IMG/VR virus record: IMGVR_UViG_3300000115_000057
Location: 1 to 25,863 of that record
Direction: 5' to 3' (one strand)
From: a virus
Length of the DNA stretch: 25,863 nt
A program made the position numbers and the translations under genes. Of the stretch, positions 7,728 to 14,909 are shown piece after piece. Under the pieces are notes generated by a model, which did not search any database, was not told the DNA's origin, and saw nothing but the letters and a program-made list of their open reading frames with translations. Numbering within the stretch: position 1 is the first letter of the stretch; each line of letters opens with the position of its first letter.

Positions 7728-8564
7728 TTAGAAAGGTAAATCATCAACTTTGTTAGTACTATCTTTACTATCAAATAAAGAATCAAATTTGTCTACTTTG
7801 CTTTGTTTAGCCTGATTAGTATCTAAACTAAAATTTGAAGGTGTTTTTGGGGTAGATGCAACAGGTGTTGCAACAATTTCCTCAGAATCTTCTTCTGGTG
7901 ATAACCATTTTTCTAATGCCACTTTCATTTCATCAAAACCAAATCGTTTAAATAAACCATCTTTTGGGTTTGGTTGTTCATTTGTCCATTTTTCTACTAA
8001 ACTAGCATCTTCACTAAGTGGTGAAGTTTTTAAACGAACACGTACTGATGACTTATTATAAGGAGTACCAGTTGATTCTGGTCCTACTGTTTCAACTGTA
8101 AGGTCTCTACCATTTACAATATCAGTGTAATCTCCAATTTCATCATCAACAGCAAGTGCTAATAATTCTTCATATACTTGCTTTCCAAATTGCCATAATC
8201 TAGTACCTTTATCTTCTTCTCCACGTACTACTACAGGAACGAAAATACGGTTTTTAGCATCTAACTTTTTAGCTAGCACATAATTCTCTTTATTATACTC
8301 ACCTTCACGTAATTTTCCAGCGAACAGAGCAATTGGGTCTTTTTCACCAAAATTAGTAGGTGAAATCATTACTTTATTAGTAATACCATAATAAAATTTT
8401 AACTCAGTAAAAGGGTTAGAAGCATCATACGCTGATGGTACAATTCTAATTTGTTGTTTACCTACTGTAGGTCTCCAAAAAATGGTTGTGTAATCGGTCT
8501 TTTGACCACCCTGTGGTTTTGATTGGAGGGTATCCAATTTCTTTTTTAATGCATTTAAATCCAT
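7728..8564 (-). CDS. Single-stranded DNA-binding protein, T4 gp32-like
   Basis: Expected to coat single-stranded DNA during replication and recombination. 278 aa. The N-terminus carries a basic, Ser/Thr-containing segment (ALKKKLDTLQSK), like the LAST motif gp32 uses for cooperativity. The OB-fold core starts with FWRPTVGKQQIRIVPS and runs to about residue 225. The rest is an acidic, Ser/Thr-rich linker, and the last residues are VDDLPF. It contains no cysteine, so the zinc cluster of T4 gp32 is absent. The terminal DDLPF resembles the tip bacterial SSB uses to recruit partners. It heads the uvsX-rnh-helicase-nrd run and has its own 71-nt leader with a promoter-like element and a small hairpin. 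Identification rests on core similarity and context. Confidence 0.88.
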   Translation of the reverse strand: MDLNALKKKLDTLQSKPQGGQKTDYTTIFWRPTVGKQQIRIVPSAYDASNPFTELKFYYGITNKVMISPTNFGEKDPIALFAGKLREGEYNKENYVLAKKLDAKNRIFVPVVVRGEEDKGTRLWQFGKQVYEELLALAVDDEIGDYTDIVNGRDLTVETVGPESTGTPYNKSSVRVRLKTSPLSEDASLVEKWTNEQPNPKDGLFKRFGFDEMKVALEKWLSPEEDSEEIVATPVASTPKTPSNFSLDTNQAKQSKVDKFDSLFDSKDSTNKVDDLPF

Positions 8565-8635
8565 AATGTAACTTATTTTTAATTATAACTGTTTATATGT
8601 AACCGAATATACGAACTAATATTTGGGAAACCAAA
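8565..8635 (-). promoter_or_regulatory. gp32-gene leader with promoter-like element
   Basis: This is the longest gap inside the replication block. In the gene direction GTTCGTATATT occurs at about 8606-8616, the same element found before the polymerase gene (10371-10382). It lies about 44 nt before the ATG. The leader downstream of it is AT-rich and largely unstructured, the kind of leader on which T4 gp32 autoregulates; autoregulation here is inference. Confidence 0.45.
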
Positions 8636-8636
8636 T
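8621..8636 (-). other. Short perfect hairpin at the end of the 155-aa gene
   Basis: ATTTGG and CCAAAT form a perfect 6-bp stem around a 4-nt loop and overlap the stop codon of the upstream gene. No T-run follows on the minus strand, so it is not a standard terminator. It could protect the upstream 3' end or mark an RNA processing site in front of the gp32-like gene. Confidence 0.35.
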
Positions 8637-9103
8637 TATACTTCGATTATTTTGTAAATTTTTGTATTTAATTGGTTTAAATCATTATGTTGTGTAAGTA
8701 AAACACAATTTCTATAATGCTGCCAATCTACTTGATATTTAGTATCTACAACACCACCATTTAACTTTTTAATAAGTTCATTAAGGGCATTAATGGTATA
8801 TAAAGTGTTAGATTCTTTTTTTCTATGCACCAAAATAGTATTATCTGGTATTGTATGTACATTTCCTTGGTCTACATTATATGTAACCACATATTCATCT
8901 TTTCCTACAATCTCTAAAACAAACATTTTATTATAAATAATTGTATATTTTGATTGTATATCTTCGATAAGTGCATCTAACCCTTCTAAGTCGGTGAAAG
9001 TGCAAAATAATTTATTGTTCAAATCGCCTGCGTTTTGGATGTCTTTTATAACATCATATTCCGCATTATACATATTGATACTATTCTGAAAAATTGTAGT
9101 CAT
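8636..9103 (-). CDS. Unknown protein between polymerase and SSB genes
   Basis: 155 aa, soluble, no signal peptide or membrane segment. I do not recognise it. It has an alpha/beta pattern: a helical first half, a strand block (MFVLEIVGKDEYVVTYNV), then TLYTINALNELIKKLNGG and VDWQHYRNCVLL near residues 100-135, which looks like the best-conserved part. Its ATG lies inside the end of the polymerase-like gene (23-nt overlap), so the two are translationally coupled and probably functionally linked. A small replication accessory subunit is the natural guess from context alone. The second cysteine-containing motif (YRNCVLL) shows no metal-binding pattern. Confidence 0.75.
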   Translation of the reverse strand: MTTIFQNSINMYNAEYDVIKDIQNAGDLNNKLFCTFTDLEGLDALIEDIQSKYTIIYNKMFVLEIVGKDEYVVTYNVDQGNVHTIPDNTILVHRKKESNTLYTINALNELIKKLNGGVVDTKYQVDWQHYRNCVLLTQHNDLNQLNTKIYKIIEV

Positions 9104-10352
9104 AACCTTCTATTTCTTTAATATTTAATTTGTATTTTATAAATACATTTCTAATTTCTTCTAATATATTTTCCTCACTATCATCTAAATCAAATAAAAA
9201 CGAATCATAAGTATATAGTACTAGTTTTGTTTTACATTTCCGTAATATACAAAACATATCCCATAATATACGAACGTTCATTGACGTCTCCAAATTTTGT
9301 AATATATAATTAAATAATTTTTGTGGATTCATATTATCTAATTTTTCCTTTTCATATCTATACCCAGAAACCTCACATTCTACAAACCCGTCGCTTTCAA
9401 ATTTATTCCAGAGATCTAATACGTATTTCTCGATTTTTTGAAAGAATTCCAAGCCTTTGTAATTATCAAAAACACCTCCATAGAGTTGTTTGAAGGTAAG
9501 TTCTTTCGATTTTTTATAATCCACTCCATATAGGGTTGCAAAATGAGCGTGAATATCAACATTGGCAAAATCATAACCAATAAGACGAGCAGACAAGCTA
9601 GGATGGTAAGCACTGATGTCAATTTCCACAAGCCTATTATTACGTGGTATAAAACTTTTTCTACATCCGTTTTCTTTATTAAGTGCGGCATAATTTACAT
9701 TTTTAAATTTATTTGAAGGTCTTGTAGTTGTTGTTTTTAAGTTGAACTGAGTGTAGACATATTCACCATTAACGGGATGGAAGTGTTCTTCGAAGGTTTC
9801 ATTGTGTATTCGTACTCCATTCCTTTCGATAGCGTTGAATACCATGGATACTCTACTGTTAAAGAATTCATCATATTTTGTTTTTTTTAAGTTAATATTT
9901 GCTTTTAGATCTCTAAAAATCGTCTCACACAATTCATAGTGTTTAACAATTGGTATAATTAGGTTTAACTCACGGTTATCTTTATGTTTACGGTAGTATA
10001 AATCGTGTGTTTGTGTTGTAGGTCGTATATACGTATGAGGAGGTGGTGTTATGTCATAAAGAGTTTTGATTGGAAAATAATGTAACATTTCCTTTTTATC
10101 ACGACAATATAATACTTCAAATTTTTCTATTAATTTGTCTATACCCGTATTTAACACATTTAAAGATTCACTATGCGTAATACATACCATAAAGCCTTTA
10201 GTTGCTTTAAGTGGTCTAATATACACTAAACTTACATGATTTAGTACGGGGTGTATTGTGTCATTATAAGGTATTACCTCAATGAACGCTTTTTTATAAC
10301 CACTATTTATTAAAACATTTAACTGTTCCTCATCTTCTACAAGCCAGTACAT
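9081..10352 (-). CDS. Divergent family A DNA polymerase (Pol I-like palm), no intact exonuclease
   Basis: 423 aa. The C-terminal 260 residues contain the family A polymerase motifs in order: TTTTR at 207-211 (the TGR region), RKSFIPR at 231-237, motif A Asp245 in EIDISAYHPSLSAR, the O-helix motif B with Lys283, Phe287, Tyr291, Gly292 (K-E-L-T-F-K-Q-L-Y-G), Gln352 in FNYILQNLETS, and motif C Asp383 in YTYDSFLFD. Two key positions differ from the usual enzyme: the Glu of motif A (DYSQIE) is His250, and motif C HDE is Tyr-Asp-Ser. The N-terminal 150 residues lie where a 3'-5' exonuclease would be, but I see no intact DxE/YxxxD set, so proofreading is probably absent or on another protein. AAAGG precedes the ATG. 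It opens the replication operon behind its own promoter-like element. Confidence 0.82.
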   Translation of the reverse strand: MYWLVEDEEQLNVLINSGYKKAFIEVIPYNDTIHPVLNHVSLVYIRPLKATKGFMVCITHSESLNVLNTGIDKLIEKFEVLYCRDKKEMLHYFPIKTLYDITPPPHTYIRPTTQTHDLYYRKHKDNRELNLIIPIVKHYELCETIFRDLKANINLKKTKYDEFFNSRVSMVFNAIERNGVRIHNETFEEHFHPVNGEYVYTQFNLKTTTTRPSNKFKNVNYAALNKENGCRKSFIPRNNRLVEIDISAYHPSLSARLIGYDFANVDIHAHFATLYGVDYKKSKELTFKQLYGGVFDNYKGLEFFQKIEKYVLDLWNKFESDGFVECEVSGYRYEKEKLDNMNPQKLFNYILQNLETSMNVRILWDMFCILRKCKTKLVLYTYDSFLFDLDDSEENILEEIRNVFIKYKLNIKEIEGYDYNFSE

Positions 10353-10362
10353 ATACCTTTAT

Positions 10363-10385
10363 TTTACCCTAATATACGAACGCTA
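10363..10385 (-). promoter_or_regulatory. Promoter-like element before the replication operon
   Basis: The gap between the 286-aa virion gene and the polymerase gene reads GCGTTCGTATATTAGGG in the gene direction. It shares GTTCGTATATT with the gp32-gene leader and GTATATT with the leader of the gene starting at 20925. It is placed about 18 nt before the ATG at the switch from structural to replication genes, which fits an early or middle promoter. Confidence 0.5.
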
Positions 10386-11246
10386 TTAGTAACCTCCAAA
10401 TGTATTTGATGAAGAATTATAAGTTTTTATTTTTGGTTCATTCATATTTTGAATTAGTTGATTATTTGAACCACTTATTGGAAGTAAAATATTATGTTTT
10501 TCAATGGTATGTTGTCTACCTTCCATAGGACCCTTATTAGGGTGGATATGATAATAACCTCTATACATTTTACCTGTTACTATAGATTTAAATTCTCCTC
10601 CTTCAGTATACAAATTATCTTGGGATGTATATTTAAATAATTGATCATATCTACCTTTAAAGTAAGATTTAAAACCTTGTAATTTAAAATTCTTTTGAAC
10701 TCTATTAACAGTTTTCATGTTAACATTATATGTATTAGATCTATTACCTGTTATTACCCAGGGGAGTTGAAATGCAATATATAGGGAATGTTGGACAGTT
10801 GAATCTTTACTAACAAAAGAATTATATTGAGATTCATTTATTTCAGTATATTTCACTTCATTTATTTTTGATGTAAAATATCTTTGTATTTCTCCTATAT
10901 TATAATTATTTGGTGTAGGTAAGGGTTGGATTTGAATAGGAGGTTTTGGGAATGGGGTTGTATCATTTAAATTTATCTTTTTAGCCCAATAATAATCATC
11001 ATCTATTATATTATAGGAATCAGGAAATTCTTCTAATTCTGGGTTATCTATTGGGAAATCATTTAAATTAATAGATACTGCTTCTAAAGGGTTATTTGGT
11101 TTATTATTTGAATTTTTACCGGTAAATATTTTTCCATCACCTGTTATAAAGTAGGATCCAGAATATAAATTATTAGTACCTAAATAAACATATTCATTAC
11201 CAGAGGTAAATAGATTTGTTTTTATTTGTGATTTTGGATAATACAT
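10386..11246 (-). CDS. Probable virion/baseplate protein with duplicated Tyr-Gly motif
   Basis: 286 aa, no signal peptide, rich in Asn, Tyr, Ser and Pro, a typical virion composition. Residues 28-55 (LYSGSYFITGDG...FTG) and 228-256 (MYRGYYHIHPNKG...MEG) are two copies of one pattern: aromatic-Tyr-x-Gly-x-Tyr, then Gly-x-(I/M)-x-x-Gly, then a downstream Leu. Only the C-terminal copy carries His233, His235, His246 and His251. A Pro-rich linker lies at 98-113. The ATG overlaps the last base of the hub-peptidase stop codon, so it is coupled to the baseplate genes. Family not recognised; a baseplate or spike-associated role is inferred from position. Confidence 0.7.
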   Translation of the reverse strand: MYYPKSQIKTNLFTSGNEYVYLGTNNLYSGSYFITGDGKIFTGKNSNNKPNNPLEAVSINLNDFPIDNPELEEFPDSYNIIDDDYYWAKKINLNDTTPFPKPPIQIQPLPTPNNYNIGEIQRYFTSKINEVKYTEINESQYNSFVSKDSTVQHSLYIAFQLPWVITGNRSNTYNVNMKTVNRVQKNFKLQGFKSYFKGRYDQLFKYTSQDNLYTEGGEFKSIVTGKMYRGYYHIHPNKGPMEGRQHTIEKHNILLPISGSNNQLIQNMNEPKIKTYNSSSNTFGGY

Positions 11247-14200
11247 TATACGTAATTTGTGTTTTTAGTATTCCATTGTGATTGTGGTAATCCTTTATTG
11301 TCTTTAGCAGCATTTGCTTGGGCGGCATCAGTAACCCTAGTTACATCGAAATGAACACAATCAACATAGTTTTTAAAATAACCACCCCATCTCATACCTA
11401 ATCCTACTGCTATCTGTGGAATCCCTGATTCAATCCAAGGGGTTCTATCTTTTTTCATATAAACTTTCCCTGTTGGGTCTACAACATTCATATCTATACC
11501 GTAAGCATAATTATGAGGGGATTTTCCAGGTGTTGCATTTTTAGAATTTATGGCTTTTAGTTCAATAGATCGTTGGTATGTACGATAAGTAGCATTAATT
11601 TTTAAAATATAACCAGGATACTTATCATTTAATGTATTTAAAAATTTACGCCATGTGTCTTGGGTATAAAGGTTCATTTCACTAACTAACCAATCTATAC
11701 CTTGATATGTTTTATATGTTCTAGAATCAAAAGGTACACCTCCAACTGTTCTTTGATCATAAATTTTTAACTTTTCATTTGGGTTTTTAGAGGGAATAGG
11801 ACCTTTTTCTTCTATAGGACCAGTAGATTGTGTTGTTTCCCTTGTCTGAAAAGGAGATGGTGAAGAGGTTATAGGTTGGTCTGTAATACTTGTTGATATT
11901 GTTTTTATATTTGTTTCCCATAAATTGCCTTTTACAGAATGGTTAATTCCTCGAATAACAAATTTAAGAGCTTTAGGATAAGCAGGAGGTAAAAATCTTT
12001 GGTTTATACTTATTTTGTTGTAAATTTTCATACCACTTAATCCCTCTGTAGTTAAGTCTAATTCTACAGGAATAAAACCACTTAAGCTAGATTGAACCCC
12101 AGATTCTTTAAACTCAGCAACATTTATATTATTTATATAAGTTTTAAAACTATTAATACCACGATTAACAAACCCAGAATCCTCTATTGATTTATACCAT
12201 AAAGCATTACTAGCGTATATTTTAACTTTTTGACCATTTCTAGAGGAAAGACCAGTATCTCCACCAAAAGCAGAAATTATATAAGATTTATATTCTTCTC
12301 CAGGAATAATATTTAAATTTTTTAAGACAGATTCACTATCTACAAGTGTTGGATCAATTATTTTTCTATCTGGAAATTTTAGTTTATCTGATTTTTGGAT
12401 TGCTTGGACTTTTGAGACTACCTCATCTAATAATTTTTTATTTTCTTTATCTACTATCCAATCTCCAGTAAGTTCATCATTATCCCAACCAAGATCATTA
12501 ATATTAGTATTTTGCCATTCCCAATCATAATTTAAAGTACCAAGTGAAACAAATCCATCTTGGTCTATTGTACTTTTATCACCCTTTGTAGACATATCTT
12601 GTTTAAAAAGAGTTATTATATCAAATGGAGAACTAACCCCCTCTTCTGGGGAAGATTTACTACCAACATATTCATTAAGGGCAGGATCATTGTCTGTTTC
12701 CTCTGATTTTTCTTCAAATCTATTTTTAAAACCATCATTCCAATTATTAAATGGGAGTGATGCCGCATCCCCATTAGCGGTTGCACCCAAAGAAATCATA
12801 GACATTAAATCAGGGGTTATTTTAGTATTAAAAGAGAAATCTTTAACAAAATTAGATTCTCCTTTACTGTTATAACCTAATATTTCAATAGGGGCTGTAT
12901 CTTGAACAGTTGTTGTTTTATCAAACCCTTTAATAGGATTTTGTTCTAAAAAATATATAATATTATCATCTTTTACAGCAGGTTCTATATTAGTAGTACC
13001 ACCTGTACATTTATTAATACCATTACATATACCTTGGAGATATTGAAATAAACTTAAATTACCTTTATCATCAAGATTACTATCTAATTCTGATTGTAAG
13101 AAAGTAATGTTCATATAAATGTTCATTAACTTACCATATGTAACATTATTGGTTGAATCCCAAACTACAAAAGGTCTAATACCCTTATAAGTTCCTGCTT
13201 GTTGCAGATCTTCTGTAAAGGGTTTTCTAAAATAAGAAGCATTAGCAAAGTCTTCAGTAAATTTAAAATCAAAAATACATATTCCTGGATCTAGAGGGAT
13301 TAGATTAAATACATAATTACATCTATTAGTTTCAGCTCCAGTATCAATAGTAACTTGCTTAAATTTAGTTGAATTACCATTTGTAATATCTCTAAATATT
13401 TTTTCTTGAAGATTTTCTAAAAAGTCTCCTAATCTTATAAAATACCTTTGGGTTTGAGGCACACCCCCAAGATATTGATTTTTTCTAGCAGAAATATCTA
13501 AATTAAAATAATTATCTGTTGGAGGGAAATTTAAAAGGGTTTGACCTAACCATTGTGTTATTACATTTGATCCTATATTATTAATAAGAGAATTATCATA
13601 ACTACCATCATCATTTTTATTAACATCAAATTTATCTGCTAATTCTTCTTGAATATAAGGAATTGATGCTGTAGTAATTTCTATAGCAGGTTTTCTAACA
13701 TTTATAGATTCTATAACACTACCTAAAGTTATTAAATCTACTTTTATATCATAACTACCATCTTTATTTACTTTCCAAGAAAAATTAGATACCTTTCCAA
13801 AAAAACCATCATAATTACCTTGCGTTTTTTTTCTTATGGTATCTATTTTTTTTAACATAGATTGTTGAGTAAAAGTATTTTCTTTAAACCAACTCTCTTC
13901 AATAATAGTTGAACCCATTTGTTCTATAGTTACATTAGGGGGTGTATTAGGAGAATCTGTAATTTTTTCAACTTTAGAAACATATTTATCCCATCCCCAT
14001 TCTAACATCATAATATATCCTAATCTTAGATAAATTAATTCTACTAAATTAAATTGAAATTTATTATAAACTTTAATATTTACTGATGCTTTTCTAATAG
14101 ATCCTCTATTTAGGGATTCAACTGTAAAATCTATTATACCCCCCACCGGTTGTAAACCTTGAGAATTACCCCCTAAACCACCATACATTTTATCTATACT

Positions 14201-14590
14201 ATTTGATAGTAGGTTATCTTTTCTTACACCACTTCTTGGAAGGTAAGGTTGAGGTAAATTAGTATCATAATCATTTATAGATTGAATTGTATTAAATAAT
14301 ACTAGATTTTTTGCTAAACCAATACCTTTTAAATTATTAATATCTGGATTTGTAGTTTTTTGGTCAGGGGCTTGTGCAAAAATATCCTGTAATTTTTCTG
14401 TTCCTATGGATCCTGATATAGCAACACCAGATGCCATTTTTATCCAAGCATTTCTATTATTTAAATAATTTAATACTGAGGGATCACGATTAACTGATTC
14501 AGAATTATAACCAGCACCCTGCAACTTTTGCCTGCTATCTATTTGTTCTAATATTTTAGGACTAATTGGTTCCCCTATTAAATTTCCCAT
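11246..14590 (-). CDS. Baseplate hub-like protein with C-terminal M15 peptidase domain
   Basis: 1114 aa. The N-terminal 900 residues look like a virion structural protein (for example SVNIKVYNKFQFNLVELIYLRLGYIMMLEWGW at about 173-204), consistent with a baseplate hub. The last 170 residues form a peptidase M15 domain (VanY/CwlK type) with the zinc ligands His1026 (SPHNYAYGID), Asp1033 and His1080 (VDCVHFD), plus Asp1077 in the D-x-x-H arrangement. This domain cuts peptide bonds of peptidoglycan, so the protein likely pierces the cell wall during infection, the job that the gp5 lysozyme does in T4. A Pro/Ser/Thr-rich linker at about 905-940 joins the parts. It sits 2 nt after the LysM-like gene. 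Peptidase call confident, hub call from context. Confidence 0.85.
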   Translation of the reverse strand: MGNLIGEPISPKILEQIDSRQKLQGAGYNSESVNRDPSVLNYLNNRNAWIKMASGVAISGSIGTEKLQDIFAQAPDQKTTNPDINNLKGIGLAKNLVLFNTIQSINDYDTNLPQPYLPRSGVRKDNLLSNSIDKMYGGLGGNSQGLQPVGGIIDFTVESLNRGSIRKASVNIKVYNKFQFNLVELIYLRLGYIMMLEWGWDKYVSKVEKITDSPNTPPNVTIEQMGSTIIEESWFKENTFTQQSMLKKIDTIRKKTQGNYDGFFGKVSNFSWKVNKDGSYDIKVDLITLGSVIESINVRKPAIEITTASIPYIQEELADKFDVNKNDDGSYDNSLINNIGSNVITQWLGQTLLNFPPTDNYFNLDISARKNQYLGGVPQTQRYFIRLGDFLENLQEKIFRDITNGNSTKFKQVTIDTGAETNRCNYVFNLIPLDPGICIFDFKFTEDFANASYFRKPFTEDLQQAGTYKGIRPFVVWDSTNNVTYGKLMNIYMNITFLQSELDSNLDDKGNLSLFQYLQGICNGINKCTGGTTNIEPAVKDDNIIYFLEQNPIKGFDKTTTVQDTAPIEILGYNSKGESNFVKDFSFNTKITPDLMSMISLGATANGDAASLPFNNWNDGFKNRFEEKSEETDNDPALNEYVGSKSSPEEGVSSPFDIITLFKQDMSTKGDKSTIDQDGFVSLGTLNYDWEWQNTNINDLGWDNDELTGDWIVDKENKKLLDEVVSKVQAIQKSDKLKFPDRKIIDPTLVDSESVLKNLNIIPGEEYKSYIISAFGGDTGLSSRNGQKVKIYASNALWYKSIEDSGFVNRGINSFKTYINNINVAEFKESGVQSSLSGFIPVELDLTTEGLSGMKIYNKISINQRFLPPAYPKALKFVIRGINHSVKGNLWETNIKTISTSITDQPITSSPSPFQTRETTQSTGPIEEKGPIPSKNPNEKLKIYDQRTVGGVPFDSRTYKTYQGIDWLVSEMNLYTQDTWRKFLNTLNDKYPGYILKINATYRTYQRSIELKAINSKNATPGKSPHNYAYGIDMNVVDPTGKVYMKKDRTPWIESGIPQIAVGLGMRWGGYFKNYVDCVHFDVTRVTDAAQANAAKDNKGLPQSQWNTKNTNYV

Positions 14591-14592
14591 AA

Positions 14593-14895
14593 CTATTTAG
14601 AGTTTAATTGGTCGTAATCTAATAAAATTTGTGCTATATTCCTAGGGATTCTAATTTGAACTCCTAAAGGAGGATACATTGTATTTTGAGGTAATTGAGG
14701 GTTAGCTATTGAGATAATCCACCATAAATTAGAATCACCAAAATTATTTTGTGCTAAAATATCAAACCTATCACCCATGTCGGTATAGACATAGACATCA
14801 TCAAAACTTAAAGGAATATCAGGATATTTAGTGGTGGATTTGTAATTTTTTCCACCTAAAGTTTTCCTATTTTTTATATTTATATACCTTCCCAT
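14593..14895 (-). CDS. LysM-like baseplate protein (gp53/gpX type)
   Basis: 100 aa. The middle carries a LysM-type fold pattern: DVYVYTDMGDRFDILAQNNFGDSNLWWIISIANP, then Gly-x-x-x-Arg-Ile-Pro near residue 85. Such small LysM-like proteins (T4 gp53, P2 gpX) join the baseplate wedge or hub, not peptidoglycan. The basic N-terminus (KNRKTLGGKNYKSTTKYP) is typical of these phage forms. It is flanked by the 707-aa and 1114-aa baseplate candidates with gaps of 14 and 2 nt, so a baseplate role fits. No T4 gp53 length match is claimed (T4 gp53 is longer). Confidence 0.78.
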   Translation of the reverse strand: MGRYINIKNRKTLGGKNYKSTTKYPDIPLSFDDVYVYTDMGDRFDILAQNNFGDSNLWWIISIANPQLPQNTMYPPLGVQIRIPRNIAQILLDYDQLNSK

Positions 14896-14909
14896 ATTTT
14901 TTTAAAGTA

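Noticed and set aside
9416-9691. 91-codon frame on the minus strand inside the polymerase gene
   Set aside because: It overlaps the polymerase motifs A and B completely in another frame; the polymerase reading carries the recognised family motifs.
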